36,424 bases of DNA from NCBI GenBank assembly GCA_001785615.1, contig MFUG01000003.1, positions 22,265 to 58,688 of the forward strand, in the 5' to 3' direction. Below, one piece after another: positions 1-7,117 of the stretch (positions are counted from its first letter, which is position 1; each line of letters begins with the position of its first letter). The notes beneath the pieces were generated by a model. That model saw nothing but the letters and a program-made list of their open reading frames with translations. It had not been told where the DNA came from and ran no database searches. The translations under genes were made by a program, and so were the position numbers. The stretch is from Candidatus Nomurabacteria bacterium RIFCSPHIGHO2_02_FULL_42_19. Its GTDB lineage: Bacteria > Patescibacteriota > Minisyncoccia > Phycocordibacterales > UBA9973.

Positions 1-40
1 CTTCGCACGGCACGCATTTTTTCTTAAGTAAATCATTCAT
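1..40 (-). CDS. 4a-hydroxytetrahydrobiopterin (pterin-4a-carbinolamine) dehydratase, N-terminal fragment running off the window
   Basis: Minus strand from 40: ATG AAT GAT TTA CTT AAG AAA AAA TGC GTG CCG TGC GAA = MNDLLKKKCVPCE, matching the N-terminal LxxKKCVPCEGG signature of this family. Confidence 0.7.
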   Translation of the reverse strand, partial: MNDLLKKKCVPCE

Positions 41-44
41 AAAA

Positions 45-650
45 TTATTCTAAATTAAGGGTATGCTTCATTTTATCACGTTTGGTCAAAAGATATTGTT
101 TGTTATACTTATTTGATTTTATTTGGATAGGGATATTTTCCAAAATTTCTATGCCGTAGTTGGTTAGGCCTTTTTGTTTGGCGGGATTATTGGTCAAAAG
201 CCGTATTTTGGAAATCCCCAAATTTTCTAAAATTTCCGCCCCGACTTTGTAATCCCGCTCGTCCATTTTGAACCCAAGTTCTAAATTGGCCTCTACTGTA
301 TCACTTCCATTTTCCTGTAATTTGTACGCTTTCAGCTTATTAACGAGGCCGATACCACGCCCTTCTTGGTTTAGATATACCAGCACGCCTTTACCTTCTT
401 TTTCAATCACCCCCATCGCTTCGGCCAATTGGGGCCCGCAATCGCACCGAAGGGACCCAAAAATATCTCCGGTCATACAAGAAGAATGTAAGCGCGTCAA
501 GATGGTTTCACCTTTTTTCCATTTTCCTTTTACTAAAGCCAGGTGTTTTTCGCCAGTGTCCATAACGCTATAAGCATATAAAATAAAATCGCCGTATTTG
601 GTCGGCAATTTGACTGCCACTTCTCTATTGATCAATTTTTTATTATTCAT
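45..650 (-). CDS. ribA: GTP cyclohydrolase II
   Basis: Zn-site LTRLHSSCMTGDIFGSLRCDCGPQL and YLNQEGRGIGL motifs. Confidence 0.96.
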   Translation of the reverse strand: MNNKKLINREVAVKLPTKYGDFILYAYSVMDTGEKHLALVKGKWKKGETILTRLHSSCMTGDIFGSLRCDCGPQLAEAMGVIEKEGKGVLVYLNQEGRGIGLVNKLKAYKLQENGSDTVEANLELGFKMDERDYKVGAEILENLGISKIRLLTNNPAKQKGLTNYGIEILENIPIQIKSNKYNKQYLLTKRDKMKHTLNLE

Positions 651-1122
651 TTAATAAACTAAGCTCAAGCGCCGCGAGGGCCGCTTCGCCCCCGATATGT
701 GTTCTCTCCCGGGCCTGTTTGATATTATTTACCGTCAACACCCCGAAACCGACGGGGATATTGTCTTCAATCATCACTTTTAGAATTCCCTCTTGCGCCA
801 TTTTACAAACATAGTCAAAATGCGGAGTATCTCCACGAATGACACAACCAAGCGCGATTAAAAAATCATACCCGCCCGAACGACCGCCTGGTCGGGCAGG
901 TTTTTTTGACTGGGCGAGCTTGTGCAGAGCAAAAGGAATTTCCATCGAGCCGGCAATTGAAACCACTTTTATATTTTGTTCAGCCACTTTGTTTTTTTTC
1001 AACATTACCAAAGCGGACTCCAAAAGCCCATCGGTGATTTCCTTGTTCCACCTGGCAGTCACAATGCCTACCTTTGCTTTACTTCCGTTAAAATATTCGT
1101 ACTTTTTATCTTTTATTTGCAT
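643..1122 (-). CDS. ribH: 6,7-dimethyl-8-ribityllumazine synthase, with in-frame insertion KPARPGGRSGG
   Basis: IALGCVIRGDTPHFDYVC motif; overlaps ribA and ribE. Confidence 0.95.
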   Translation of the reverse strand: MQIKDKKYEYFNGSKAKVGIVTARWNKEITDGLLESALVMLKKNKVAEQNIKVVSIAGSMEIPFALHKLAQSKKPARPGGRSGGYDFLIALGCVIRGDTPHFDYVCKMAQEGILKVMIEDNIPVGFGVLTVNNIKQARERTHIGGEAALAALELSLLNE

Positions 1123-1699
1123 ATTTAGCTAGAATATCAAATTCTAAATTTACCATATTCCCTTTTTTCTTGTATTTTAAATTGGTATGCGCCAAGGTAT
1201 ACGGAATAATTTTTACCAAAAAAGAATTGGGTAAAACTTTTGCCACGGTCAAACTTATGCCTTCCATGGCAACTGATCCCTTATAAACCAGAAATTTCAT
1301 TAATTTTTTATGGGGCACTTTGATTTGAAATACTGTTGAATTCCCCTCTTTTCTTACTCTAATAATTTCCCCTTTTTGATCAATATGCCCGAGCACTATA
1401 TGCCCGTCTAATTTATCGCCTAAACGCATCGCTTGCTCAATATTTACTGTATCACTTTTCTTTAAAAAACCTAAATTGGAAAGTTTTAAGCTTTCCGGCA
1501 TATATTCAAAAGAAATGCTCTTGCCAACCCCGCCCTTGGACGGGGCAAGTTTTTTAACCGTAGAACAAACGCCATTTACGGTAATACTTTCTCCTAATCT
1601 TACTTTTCCTAAATTATTAAAAATTTCAACCGAAAAATTGCCGTTTTTAGCATTTATCTTTTTTACTTTTGCTGTTTTGAAAATTATACCCGTGAACAT
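1106..1699 (-). CDS. ribE: Riboflavin synthase alpha chain
   Basis: MFTGII start, VNGVCSTV, VLGHIDQKGEI, two lumazine-binding repeats. Confidence 0.95.
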   Translation of the reverse strand: MFTGIIFKTAKVKKINAKNGNFSVEIFNNLGKVRLGESITVNGVCSTVKKLAPSKGGVGKSISFEYMPESLKLSNLGFLKKSDTVNIEQAMRLGDKLDGHIVLGHIDQKGEIIRVRKEGNSTVFQIKVPHKKLMKFLVYKGSVAMEGISLTVAKVLPNSFLVKIIPYTLAHTNLKYKKKGNMVNLEFDILAKYANKR

Positions 1700-2034
1700 T
1701 TTTTTAAGTCCTTTACTATCTGTTTAATCAGTTCTTTTTCATTCTCAAACTTTTTATAATCTCTTAAAAATTTTTTAATTTCTAAAGTTACCATTTTGCC
1801 GTAGGCATCCGCATCGTACCCAATTAAGTGCGCTTCCACCTTACCTCCCGAGTTGATAAGTATTCCCGCCCGATAACTTTTATTATCTAGAACAGCATTT
1901 CCCGCATACACTCCCACGGGGGGCAATTCTTGCACAGGGTTCTCCTGTGTAATTTCTAAGTTCACCGTCGGAAAGCCAAGCTTCCTGCCATACCCATCAC
2001 CCTTGATAACCTTGCCAGTAATTTTGTAATTCAT
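1684..2034 (-). CDS. Stand-alone riboflavin kinase domain (C-terminal part of RibF)
   Basis: GKVIKGDGYGRKLGFPTVNL and PPVGVYAGNAVL, flavokinase motifs; no FAD synthetase domain present. Confidence 0.88.
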   Translation of the reverse strand: MNYKITGKVIKGDGYGRKLGFPTVNLEITQENPVQELPPVGVYAGNAVLDNKSYRAGILINSGGKVEAHLIGYDADAYGKMVTLEIKKFLRDYKKFENEKELIKQIVKDLKKCSRV

Positions 2035-2726
2035 CTTAAACTATTAGGACGCTGGATAAGTAATTCTAACTGAGGATTTACCGATTTCAGATTTTCAATA
2101 ACCGAATTTGCAACATCGCGAGTGTCCATAAAATTATCGAAATCAGCATATTTATAATCACCAAAAATTTTAGTTTTCATACCACCCGGAAGCACTGACA
2201 AAATTAAAATATTTTTATCTTTATTTTCCTCTCGAATGCTATCCGTAAATCCGAGTACTGCCCGCTTGCTAGCTGCGTAAGTAGCAATACCCGGCTTAGC
2301 GCCGGCTCCGGCCCTGCTTGCAATATTTATAATTGTCCCTGAATTTATCTTTTTCATATGTCGCAAGGCAACTCTGGATCCATTCATTAACCCTATAACA
2401 TTTATCTCGAACATCTCTCGGACTTTTTGCATGTCGTTATTTTCAGCGTTTTCGTTAGTCAACCAGAGTCCTGCATTGTTTATCCAAATATCTAAGTGGT
2501 CGAATTCTTTAATAGTTTTCTCGGCCAATGCTTTCATCTCATCTTCACTGCGGACATCCGCGCGTACACCAAGCGCACCAATTTCTTGAGCGGTCTTTTG
2601 GAGCTCTGTTTCATTCAGGGCGCAGATAGAAACTTTTGAACCCTCTTTTATGAAGGCCTCCGCTAGCGCCCGGCCGAATCCCTTAGATCCACCAGTTATG
2701 ACTACAACTTTATCTTTAAGTTCCAT
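2031..2726 (-). CDS. Short-chain dehydrogenase/reductase (SDR)
   Basis: VVITGGSKGFGRA nucleotide-binding motif, NNAG, YAASKRAV catalytic motif. Confidence 0.93.
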   Translation of the reverse strand: MELKDKVVVITGGSKGFGRALAEAFIKEGSKVSICALNETELQKTAQEIGALGVRADVRSEDEMKALAEKTIKEFDHLDIWINNAGLWLTNENAENNDMQKVREMFEINVIGLMNGSRVALRHMKKINSGTIINIASRAGAGAKPGIATYAASKRAVLGFTDSIREENKDKNILILSVLPGGMKTKIFGDYKYADFDNFMDTRDVANSVIENLKSVNPQLELLIQRPNSLR

Positions 2727-2750
2727 ATAATTACTGAGTTAACTCATGAG

Positions 2751-4193
2751 TTATTTACTGAGTTTTATCCCAAGTTCCTTCAGTTGCTTCTCAGAAACTT
2801 CCGCTGGAGAACCCATCATCAAGTCCTTGCCTTCTCCAGTTTTCGGAAAAGCGATAACTTCGCGGATATTGACCTCTCCCTGAAGTAGCATGACAAGACG
2901 ATCTAGCCCCCAGGCAATACCGCCGTGGGGTGGAGCCCCTGTTTTAAAAGCATGGAGCATGTGTCCGAAATTTTTCTCAATATCTTCTATCTTGTGTCCA
3001 AGAATTTCAAAAACTTTTTGTAATGCTTCCGGCTCGTGATTTCTAATACTTCCACCACCTATTTCATATCCATTTAGAACCACATCATATTGAGATGTTA
3101 GGATGTTTCCAATATCTTTTTTATCCATTAAAAGAGGCATATGTTCACTTTTGGGACGAGAAAAAGGATTGTGCGTAAATGTCCACTCACCTTCTGCTTG
3201 TGAATTATCAGATTTGTCTGTTCTCTCAAAAAAAGGAAAATCAACTACCCAGCCAAAAGCGAGAGAATTCTTGTCGTTTTTATCTTTTCTAAAATCTGGT
3301 CTGTCAGTTCCATATTTTTCCATCGCTTCTTTGTGAGAGATCCTAGGAAAAGGAATTTCTTGTATTTTTTTCTCTGGGTACAAGGTCTGCACGATGTTTA
3401 TCAAGAGCTTTTCATTCAATTTTATTACATCTTCCCGCTCTACGAAACTCATCTCCAGGTCAAGCTGGGTAAATTCTGGTTGCCTATCCCCTCTGGTATC
3501 TTCATCCCGCATGCATTTGGCGATCTGAAAATATCGTTCAATTCCTCCGGCCATCAGAAGTTGCTTATATTGCTGGGGAGATTGAGGAAGAGCGTAAAAC
3601 TTCCCTTGCCACAGCCGGGAAGGCACAATATAATCACGCGCACCCTCTGGGGTTGATTTAGTGAGTATGGGCGTTTCAACTTCTACAAAATTTTCTTTAT
3701 CAAGAAAGTCGCGAATGAATTTTATTATTTTGTGACGCATGCGAATATTTTTCTGCATTCGCTCTGTGCGCAAGTCCAGATATTTATATTTCATCCGGGT
3801 GTCTTCGTTTATTCCGGAGGTGCTTTCGTTTATTTGAAAAGGAGTGGTCTCTGCTTTATTTAAAATTTCTATGCCAGTAATTTCAAGCTCCACTTCGCCA
3901 TTTAACACGCCTGCTTTTACATTTTTCTCTGGGCGCTTGTTTACTATTCCTACAATTTTTAATACCCATTCAGGTCTTATTTCTTTTGCCGTGTCCATAA
4001 AATTATGGCTGACAGTACTGCCTATTACCTCCGCCCTGCTAGGCAGTGCCACACACTGCACCTTGCCGGTCATGTCCCGCATATCAAAAAAAACCATTTT
4101 CCCCTGATCGCGCCTGACATCCACCCAGCCAGCAATGGTGACCTCTTTGCCAACATTATCTTTCAAATCTTTGATGTATATTCTGTCTTTCAT
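2751..4193 (-). CDS. aspS: Aspartyl-tRNA synthetase (class II), apparently lacking the GAD insertion domain
   Basis: GWVDVRRDQGKMVFFDMRD OB-fold, class II motifs, GGIAWGLDRLVMLL. Confidence 0.96.
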   Translation of the reverse strand: MKDRIYIKDLKDNVGKEVTIAGWVDVRRDQGKMVFFDMRDMTGKVQCVALPSRAEVIGSTVSHNFMDTAKEIRPEWVLKIVGIVNKRPEKNVKAGVLNGEVELEITGIEILNKAETTPFQINESTSGINEDTRMKYKYLDLRTERMQKNIRMRHKIIKFIRDFLDKENFVEVETPILTKSTPEGARDYIVPSRLWQGKFYALPQSPQQYKQLLMAGGIERYFQIAKCMRDEDTRGDRQPEFTQLDLEMSFVEREDVIKLNEKLLINIVQTLYPEKKIQEIPFPRISHKEAMEKYGTDRPDFRKDKNDKNSLAFGWVVDFPFFERTDKSDNSQAEGEWTFTHNPFSRPKSEHMPLLMDKKDIGNILTSQYDVVLNGYEIGGGSIRNHEPEALQKVFEILGHKIEDIEKNFGHMLHAFKTGAPPHGGIAWGLDRLVMLLQGEVNIREVIAFPKTGEGKDLMMGSPAEVSEKQLKELGIKLSK

Positions 4194-4259
4194 CCCGTTA
4201 GAAATTTTAATTAATTATGTAATAAGGTTAAACATGAATTCCGTTGAATTTCTAACGGG
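4194..4259 (-). repeat. Leader inverted repeat abutting the aspS start (CCCGTTAGAAATT / AATTTCTAACGGG)
   Basis: 13-bp perfect inverted repeat 4194-4206 / 4247-4259; a second, mutually exclusive pairing (gaattccgtt / aacgggattc) shares the distal arm. Confidence 0.75.
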
Positions 4260-4304
4260 ATTCATTTAAAAAGCATTTTAGCACATATTAAAATTAAAAA
4301 CAGT

Positions 4305-4332
4305 GGATGGGAGAGGTCTTCTTTCCCCATCC
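4305..4332 (-). terminator. Rho-independent terminator after the racemase gene
   Basis: Minus strand GGATGGG...CCCATCC followed by ACTGTTTTTAATTTT. Confidence 0.6.
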
Positions 4333-4398
4333 GCTACGGGTCGTCCTTTCCGCTAAAGTCTGCTCGCTACAACAACACACAATTCAAAAATTATAAGT

Positions 4399-5088
4399 TT
4401 ACTTTAGAATATATTTTATGGTCGCATCAGCCAAAATTTTCATGGTATCGTAAATTTTAATTTTATTATGTTGAGGCATTAACAACTGTAAATCAGTGCA
4501 CGCTAAGATAATATGCTCTGCTTTCCCCTTTGTAAAATCACCAATTACTTTTATCAATACTTTTTGATCATTATTATCGTATCTACTGGATACTAAATTA
4601 TAGATCAATCTCGCAATCTGAACTTGCTGGAAATCATTCGGAAGGATTTGTTTAATTCCGCTTTGTTTTAATGATTTTTCATACAATCTATTTCGTATCG
4701 TAATTGAAGTTCCTATTACTCCAACTTTTTTTATTTTCCTTTCTTTCAGAAACTTAGAAGTCTCTTCTAAGATACTTATGACTGGAATTTTTACTATTTT
4801 TCTTATATCTTCAATAAATAGATGCAAAGAATTGCATGGCAATACCAAGAAATCTGCTCCTGCTTGCTCTAAGCTCTTTGCCGCTTGGAGGAGATAAGGT
4901 AGACATTTTTCTTCCCCTACTCCTTCCATAATCGCATATCTCTCTATATCAAAAGGTAGTGGGACGCTATTTACCAATATTGGAGGGTAACTTGTTTGAT
5001 TTATTTTCTTACACGAGAAAATTAACTCTAAATAGAATTTAGATGTTGTTTCAGGTCCAAGACCACCAATTATACCTACAGTTTTCAT
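4399..5088 (-). CDS. Aspartate/glutamate racemase family protein (start revised to MKTVGIIGG)
   Basis: MKTVGIIGGLGPETT, LPCNSLH and ACTDLQLL motifs with both catalytic Cys. Confidence 0.9.
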   Translation of the reverse strand: MKTVGIIGGLGPETTSKFYLELIFSCKKINQTSYPPILVNSVPLPFDIERYAIMEGVGEEKCLPYLLQAAKSLEQAGADFLVLPCNSLHLFIEDIRKIVKIPVISILEETSKFLKERKIKKVGVIGTSITIRNRLYEKSLKQSGIKQILPNDFQQVQIARLIYNLVSSRYDNNDQKVLIKVIGDFTKGKAEHIILACTDLQLLMPQHNKIKIYDTMKILADATIKYILK

Positions 5089-5199
5089 AAATTTACATTT
5101 AAAATAATGACTTAATAACATTTGGTAGGCGCCACGTGCATGACACGTGACGCCCCCAAATTTGCTACGGTGAGCCAATCCGTTTTTCTTCTAGCCCGT

Positions 5200-5211
5200 C
5201 TACCACCACAT
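5200..5211 (-). other. Candidate minigene ATG-TGG-TGG-TAG (Met-Trp-Trp-stop)
   Basis: Minus strand AAAAGAGGTGATCTTCAT ATGTGGTGGTAG; strong SD (GAGGTGATC) 5 nt upstream of ATG. Confidence 0.45.
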
Positions 5212-5243
5212 ATGAAGATCACCTCTTTTCCTTTTAGTTGAGC

Positions 5244-5420
5244 TTACGGCCCTCCTCCCCATCCGCCCCAACGTGGAGGCGGTAAATGCTTATTAACTAG
5301 CTGTCGAAGATCAAGCAGTAATTGCTCGATCTCAAATGTTCTCTCTCCAATCCACGCATCCTCGATTTTTTTAAGTAACGCGAGAACCTCGGGAGTGAGC
5401 TTCCTAATTTCTTGCTTCAT
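5244..5420 (-). CDS. 58-aa small ORF ending ...PPPRWGGWGGGP-stop
   Basis: MKQEIRKLTPEVLALLKKIEDAWIGERTFEIEQLLLDLRQLVNKHLPPPRWGGWGGGP; GGAG SD 7 nt upstream; 59 codons intact. Confidence 0.65.
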   Translation of the reverse strand: MKQEIRKLTPEVLALLKKIEDAWIGERTFEIEQLLLDLRQLVNKHLPPPRWGGWGGGP

Positions 5421-5441
5421 AAGTGGACTCCAAAGAACAAA

Positions 5442-5465
5442 AAGTGGCGCTTCATTGCGCCACTT
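5442..5465 (-). terminator. Terminator-like hairpin in the leader of the 58-aa ORF
   Basis: Minus strand AAGTGGCGC-AATGAA-GCGCCACTT followed by TTTGTTCTTT. Confidence 0.7.
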
Positions 5466-5588
5466 GGTGGATTCCTTGTTTGGTTAAGTAGAAAAAGAAA
5501 TCAACAAAACGGCGCAAAAGCTAGAGTGCTCGCGCCCCACCAAGAATTTAACAATTTCTCTGTTTTATTATCTTGTCTTTTGTCTAAC

Positions 5589-5612
5589 ATCAGCATACTA
5601 GCATGCTAGTAT
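5589..5612. promoter_or_regulatory. Candidate TrpR operator 1
   Basis: 18-bp perfect palindrome ATACTAGCATGCTAGTAT (CTAG-N4-CTAG as in the E. coli trp operator); overlaps a minus-strand TATACT -10-like hexamer. Confidence 0.65.
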
Positions 5613-5644
5613 ATATAAAAAACAAAAGCAAGTGATGCTTTAGC

Positions 5645-5932
5645 TTATCTGTGGATAACTTTAAGGGCACGTCTAAATCCTCCTTCTTTTTTACGCATTT
5701 CGCGCGATCCACGAGTAATAGTTGCCACCCCTAAATGTAGGTCGTCTGCAATCGCCTGCTGGTGCTCCCCTTTTGCGAGACGCTTCACTATTTGCCAGCG
5801 GACACTTACATTTTCAAATTCCCTAGGAGTTAGTATGTCATGAACGAAGTCGGCCAAAAGCTGTTTGTCTTTTGTAATTTTGTACATTACTTCTATCAAC
5901 TCTTTTTTATATTGCTCTGAATTATTTTTCAT
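5645..5932 (-). CDS. trpR: Trp repressor family protein
   Basis: HTH segment HQQAIADDLHLGVATITRGSREM closely resembles TrpR (GAGIATITRGSN); adjacent to trpS. Confidence 0.85.
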   Translation of the reverse strand: MKNNSEQYKKELIEVMYKITKDKQLLADFVHDILTPREFENVSVRWQIVKRLAKGEHQQAIADDLHLGVATITRGSREMRKKEGGFRRALKVIHR

Positions 5933-5948
5933 TTTCTTTTTGTAGCAT

Positions 5949-5965
5949 CATGCTAGCATGCTGAT
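5949..5965. promoter_or_regulatory. Candidate TrpR operator 2 upstream of trpR
   Basis: Minus strand ATCAGCATGCTAGCATG matches 16/17 of operator 1 (ATCAGCATACTAGCATG at 5589-5605). Confidence 0.55.
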
Positions 5966-5983
5966 ATTGTATCATTAAAATTG

Positions 5984-6934
5984 TCAATAAACATTTACTC
6001 CGATTTTCTCCCGCACTTCAGCCATTTTGGCGGAGGCAACTTTTTTGGCTCTCTCCCCTCCCTCGGCGAGGATGGCGAGCGCGCCTTTTATATCTTTCTC
6101 AAAATTTTTCCTGCGTTCACGCATAGGAGCAATGAATTTTTCCAGGTCTTCAATTAGAAGCTCTTTTAATTCTTTATATTTGCCCGCCTTTTTTTCATAA
6201 ATTTTCTTAAGCTCACTTTCAGGCCGAAGAAGTTTGTGGATTGCATACACATTCTCGGGTCTCTCTCCGCTGGAATCCGTAACAATACTCATCACACATT
6301 TTTTAATTTCTTCATACTCAGCAAAAAGCGGAATAGTGTTGCCATAGCTCTTGCTCATTTTTCGGCCGTCCGTCCCGGGCACTACCGCTACTTCTTTCAT
6401 AATCAGCACCTCTGGAATTTTGAAGGTCTCACCGTATATCCGATTGAATTTCTCCGCTATGTCCCGAGAAATTTCTACATGTTGTTTCTGATCGGCGCCC
6501 ACTGGTACTACGTCTGGACTGTAAAGCAAAATATCGGTCGCCATCAGTACCGGGTAATTAAAAGTACCCACATCAATTTCTTTATTCTTCGCCTCCGCGT
6601 CTTTGAAAGCATGCGCCCGCATGAGATACGGCATGGTGACAATAGTATCAAAGATCCAAGTGAGCTCAGTATGTTCGGAAATATCACTTTGCTTAAAAAG
6701 TACTACTTTTTTGGGATCCAGTTCCACTGCAAGATAATCAAGAAGTAAGTTAATTATATTTTCTTTCATCTCTTTTGGATTTTGAAGAGAATGCAGAGCG
6801 TGATAATCGGCTATCATGATAAAGCAATCATATGTTTCAGATAAATCCACGAATTGCTTCATGGCCCCAAAATAGTTACCAATATGGGCTTTTCCAGAGG
6901 ACTGAATTCCAGACAGCAATACCTTCTTAGACAT
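5984..6934 (-). CDS. trpS: Tryptophanyl-tRNA synthetase
   Basis: SGIQSSGKAHIGNYFGA (HIGH), PVGADQKQHVEISRDIA, GRKMSKSYGNTI (KMSKS). Confidence 0.97.
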   Translation of the reverse strand: MSKKVLLSGIQSSGKAHIGNYFGAMKQFVDLSETYDCFIMIADYHALHSLQNPKEMKENIINLLLDYLAVELDPKKVVLFKQSDISEHTELTWIFDTIVTMPYLMRAHAFKDAEAKNKEIDVGTFNYPVLMATDILLYSPDVVPVGADQKQHVEISRDIAEKFNRIYGETFKIPEVLIMKEVAVVPGTDGRKMSKSYGNTIPLFAEYEEIKKCVMSIVTDSSGERPENVYAIHKLLRPESELKKIYEKKAGKYKELKELLIEDLEKFIAPMRERRKNFEKDIKGALAILAEGGERAKKVASAKMAEVREKIGVNVY

Positions 6935-7050
6935 AATTGAATATTATAGCATATTCCTGTCCGCCTTTGGCAGCTTTCCACATTTTAATAACATGCTTAC
7001 CCACTTTCCTACTTTGACTATTTTTCTCCCGTGCTAGAATGAAATTAATG

Positions 7051-7097
7051 GTCCGATCTCGAGTCCGACAGCGGTCGGACCCTCATCGGACTCCAAT
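7051..7097. repeat. GC-rich palindromic element in the dnaB upstream region
   Basis: gtccgatctcgagtccgacagcggtcggaccctcatcggactc: nested inverted repeats of GTCCGA/TCGGAC. Confidence 0.55.
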
Positions 7098-7117
7098 AAA
7101 GATCAGAGCCAAACAAT

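Noticed and set aside
5525-5560. T-box riboswitch in the leader of the 58-aa ORF (TTGGTGGGGCGCGAG looks like UGGNACCGCG)
   Set aside because: The canonical T-box sequence is not matched and no Stem I features were seen; the hairpins fit terminators/attenuator better.
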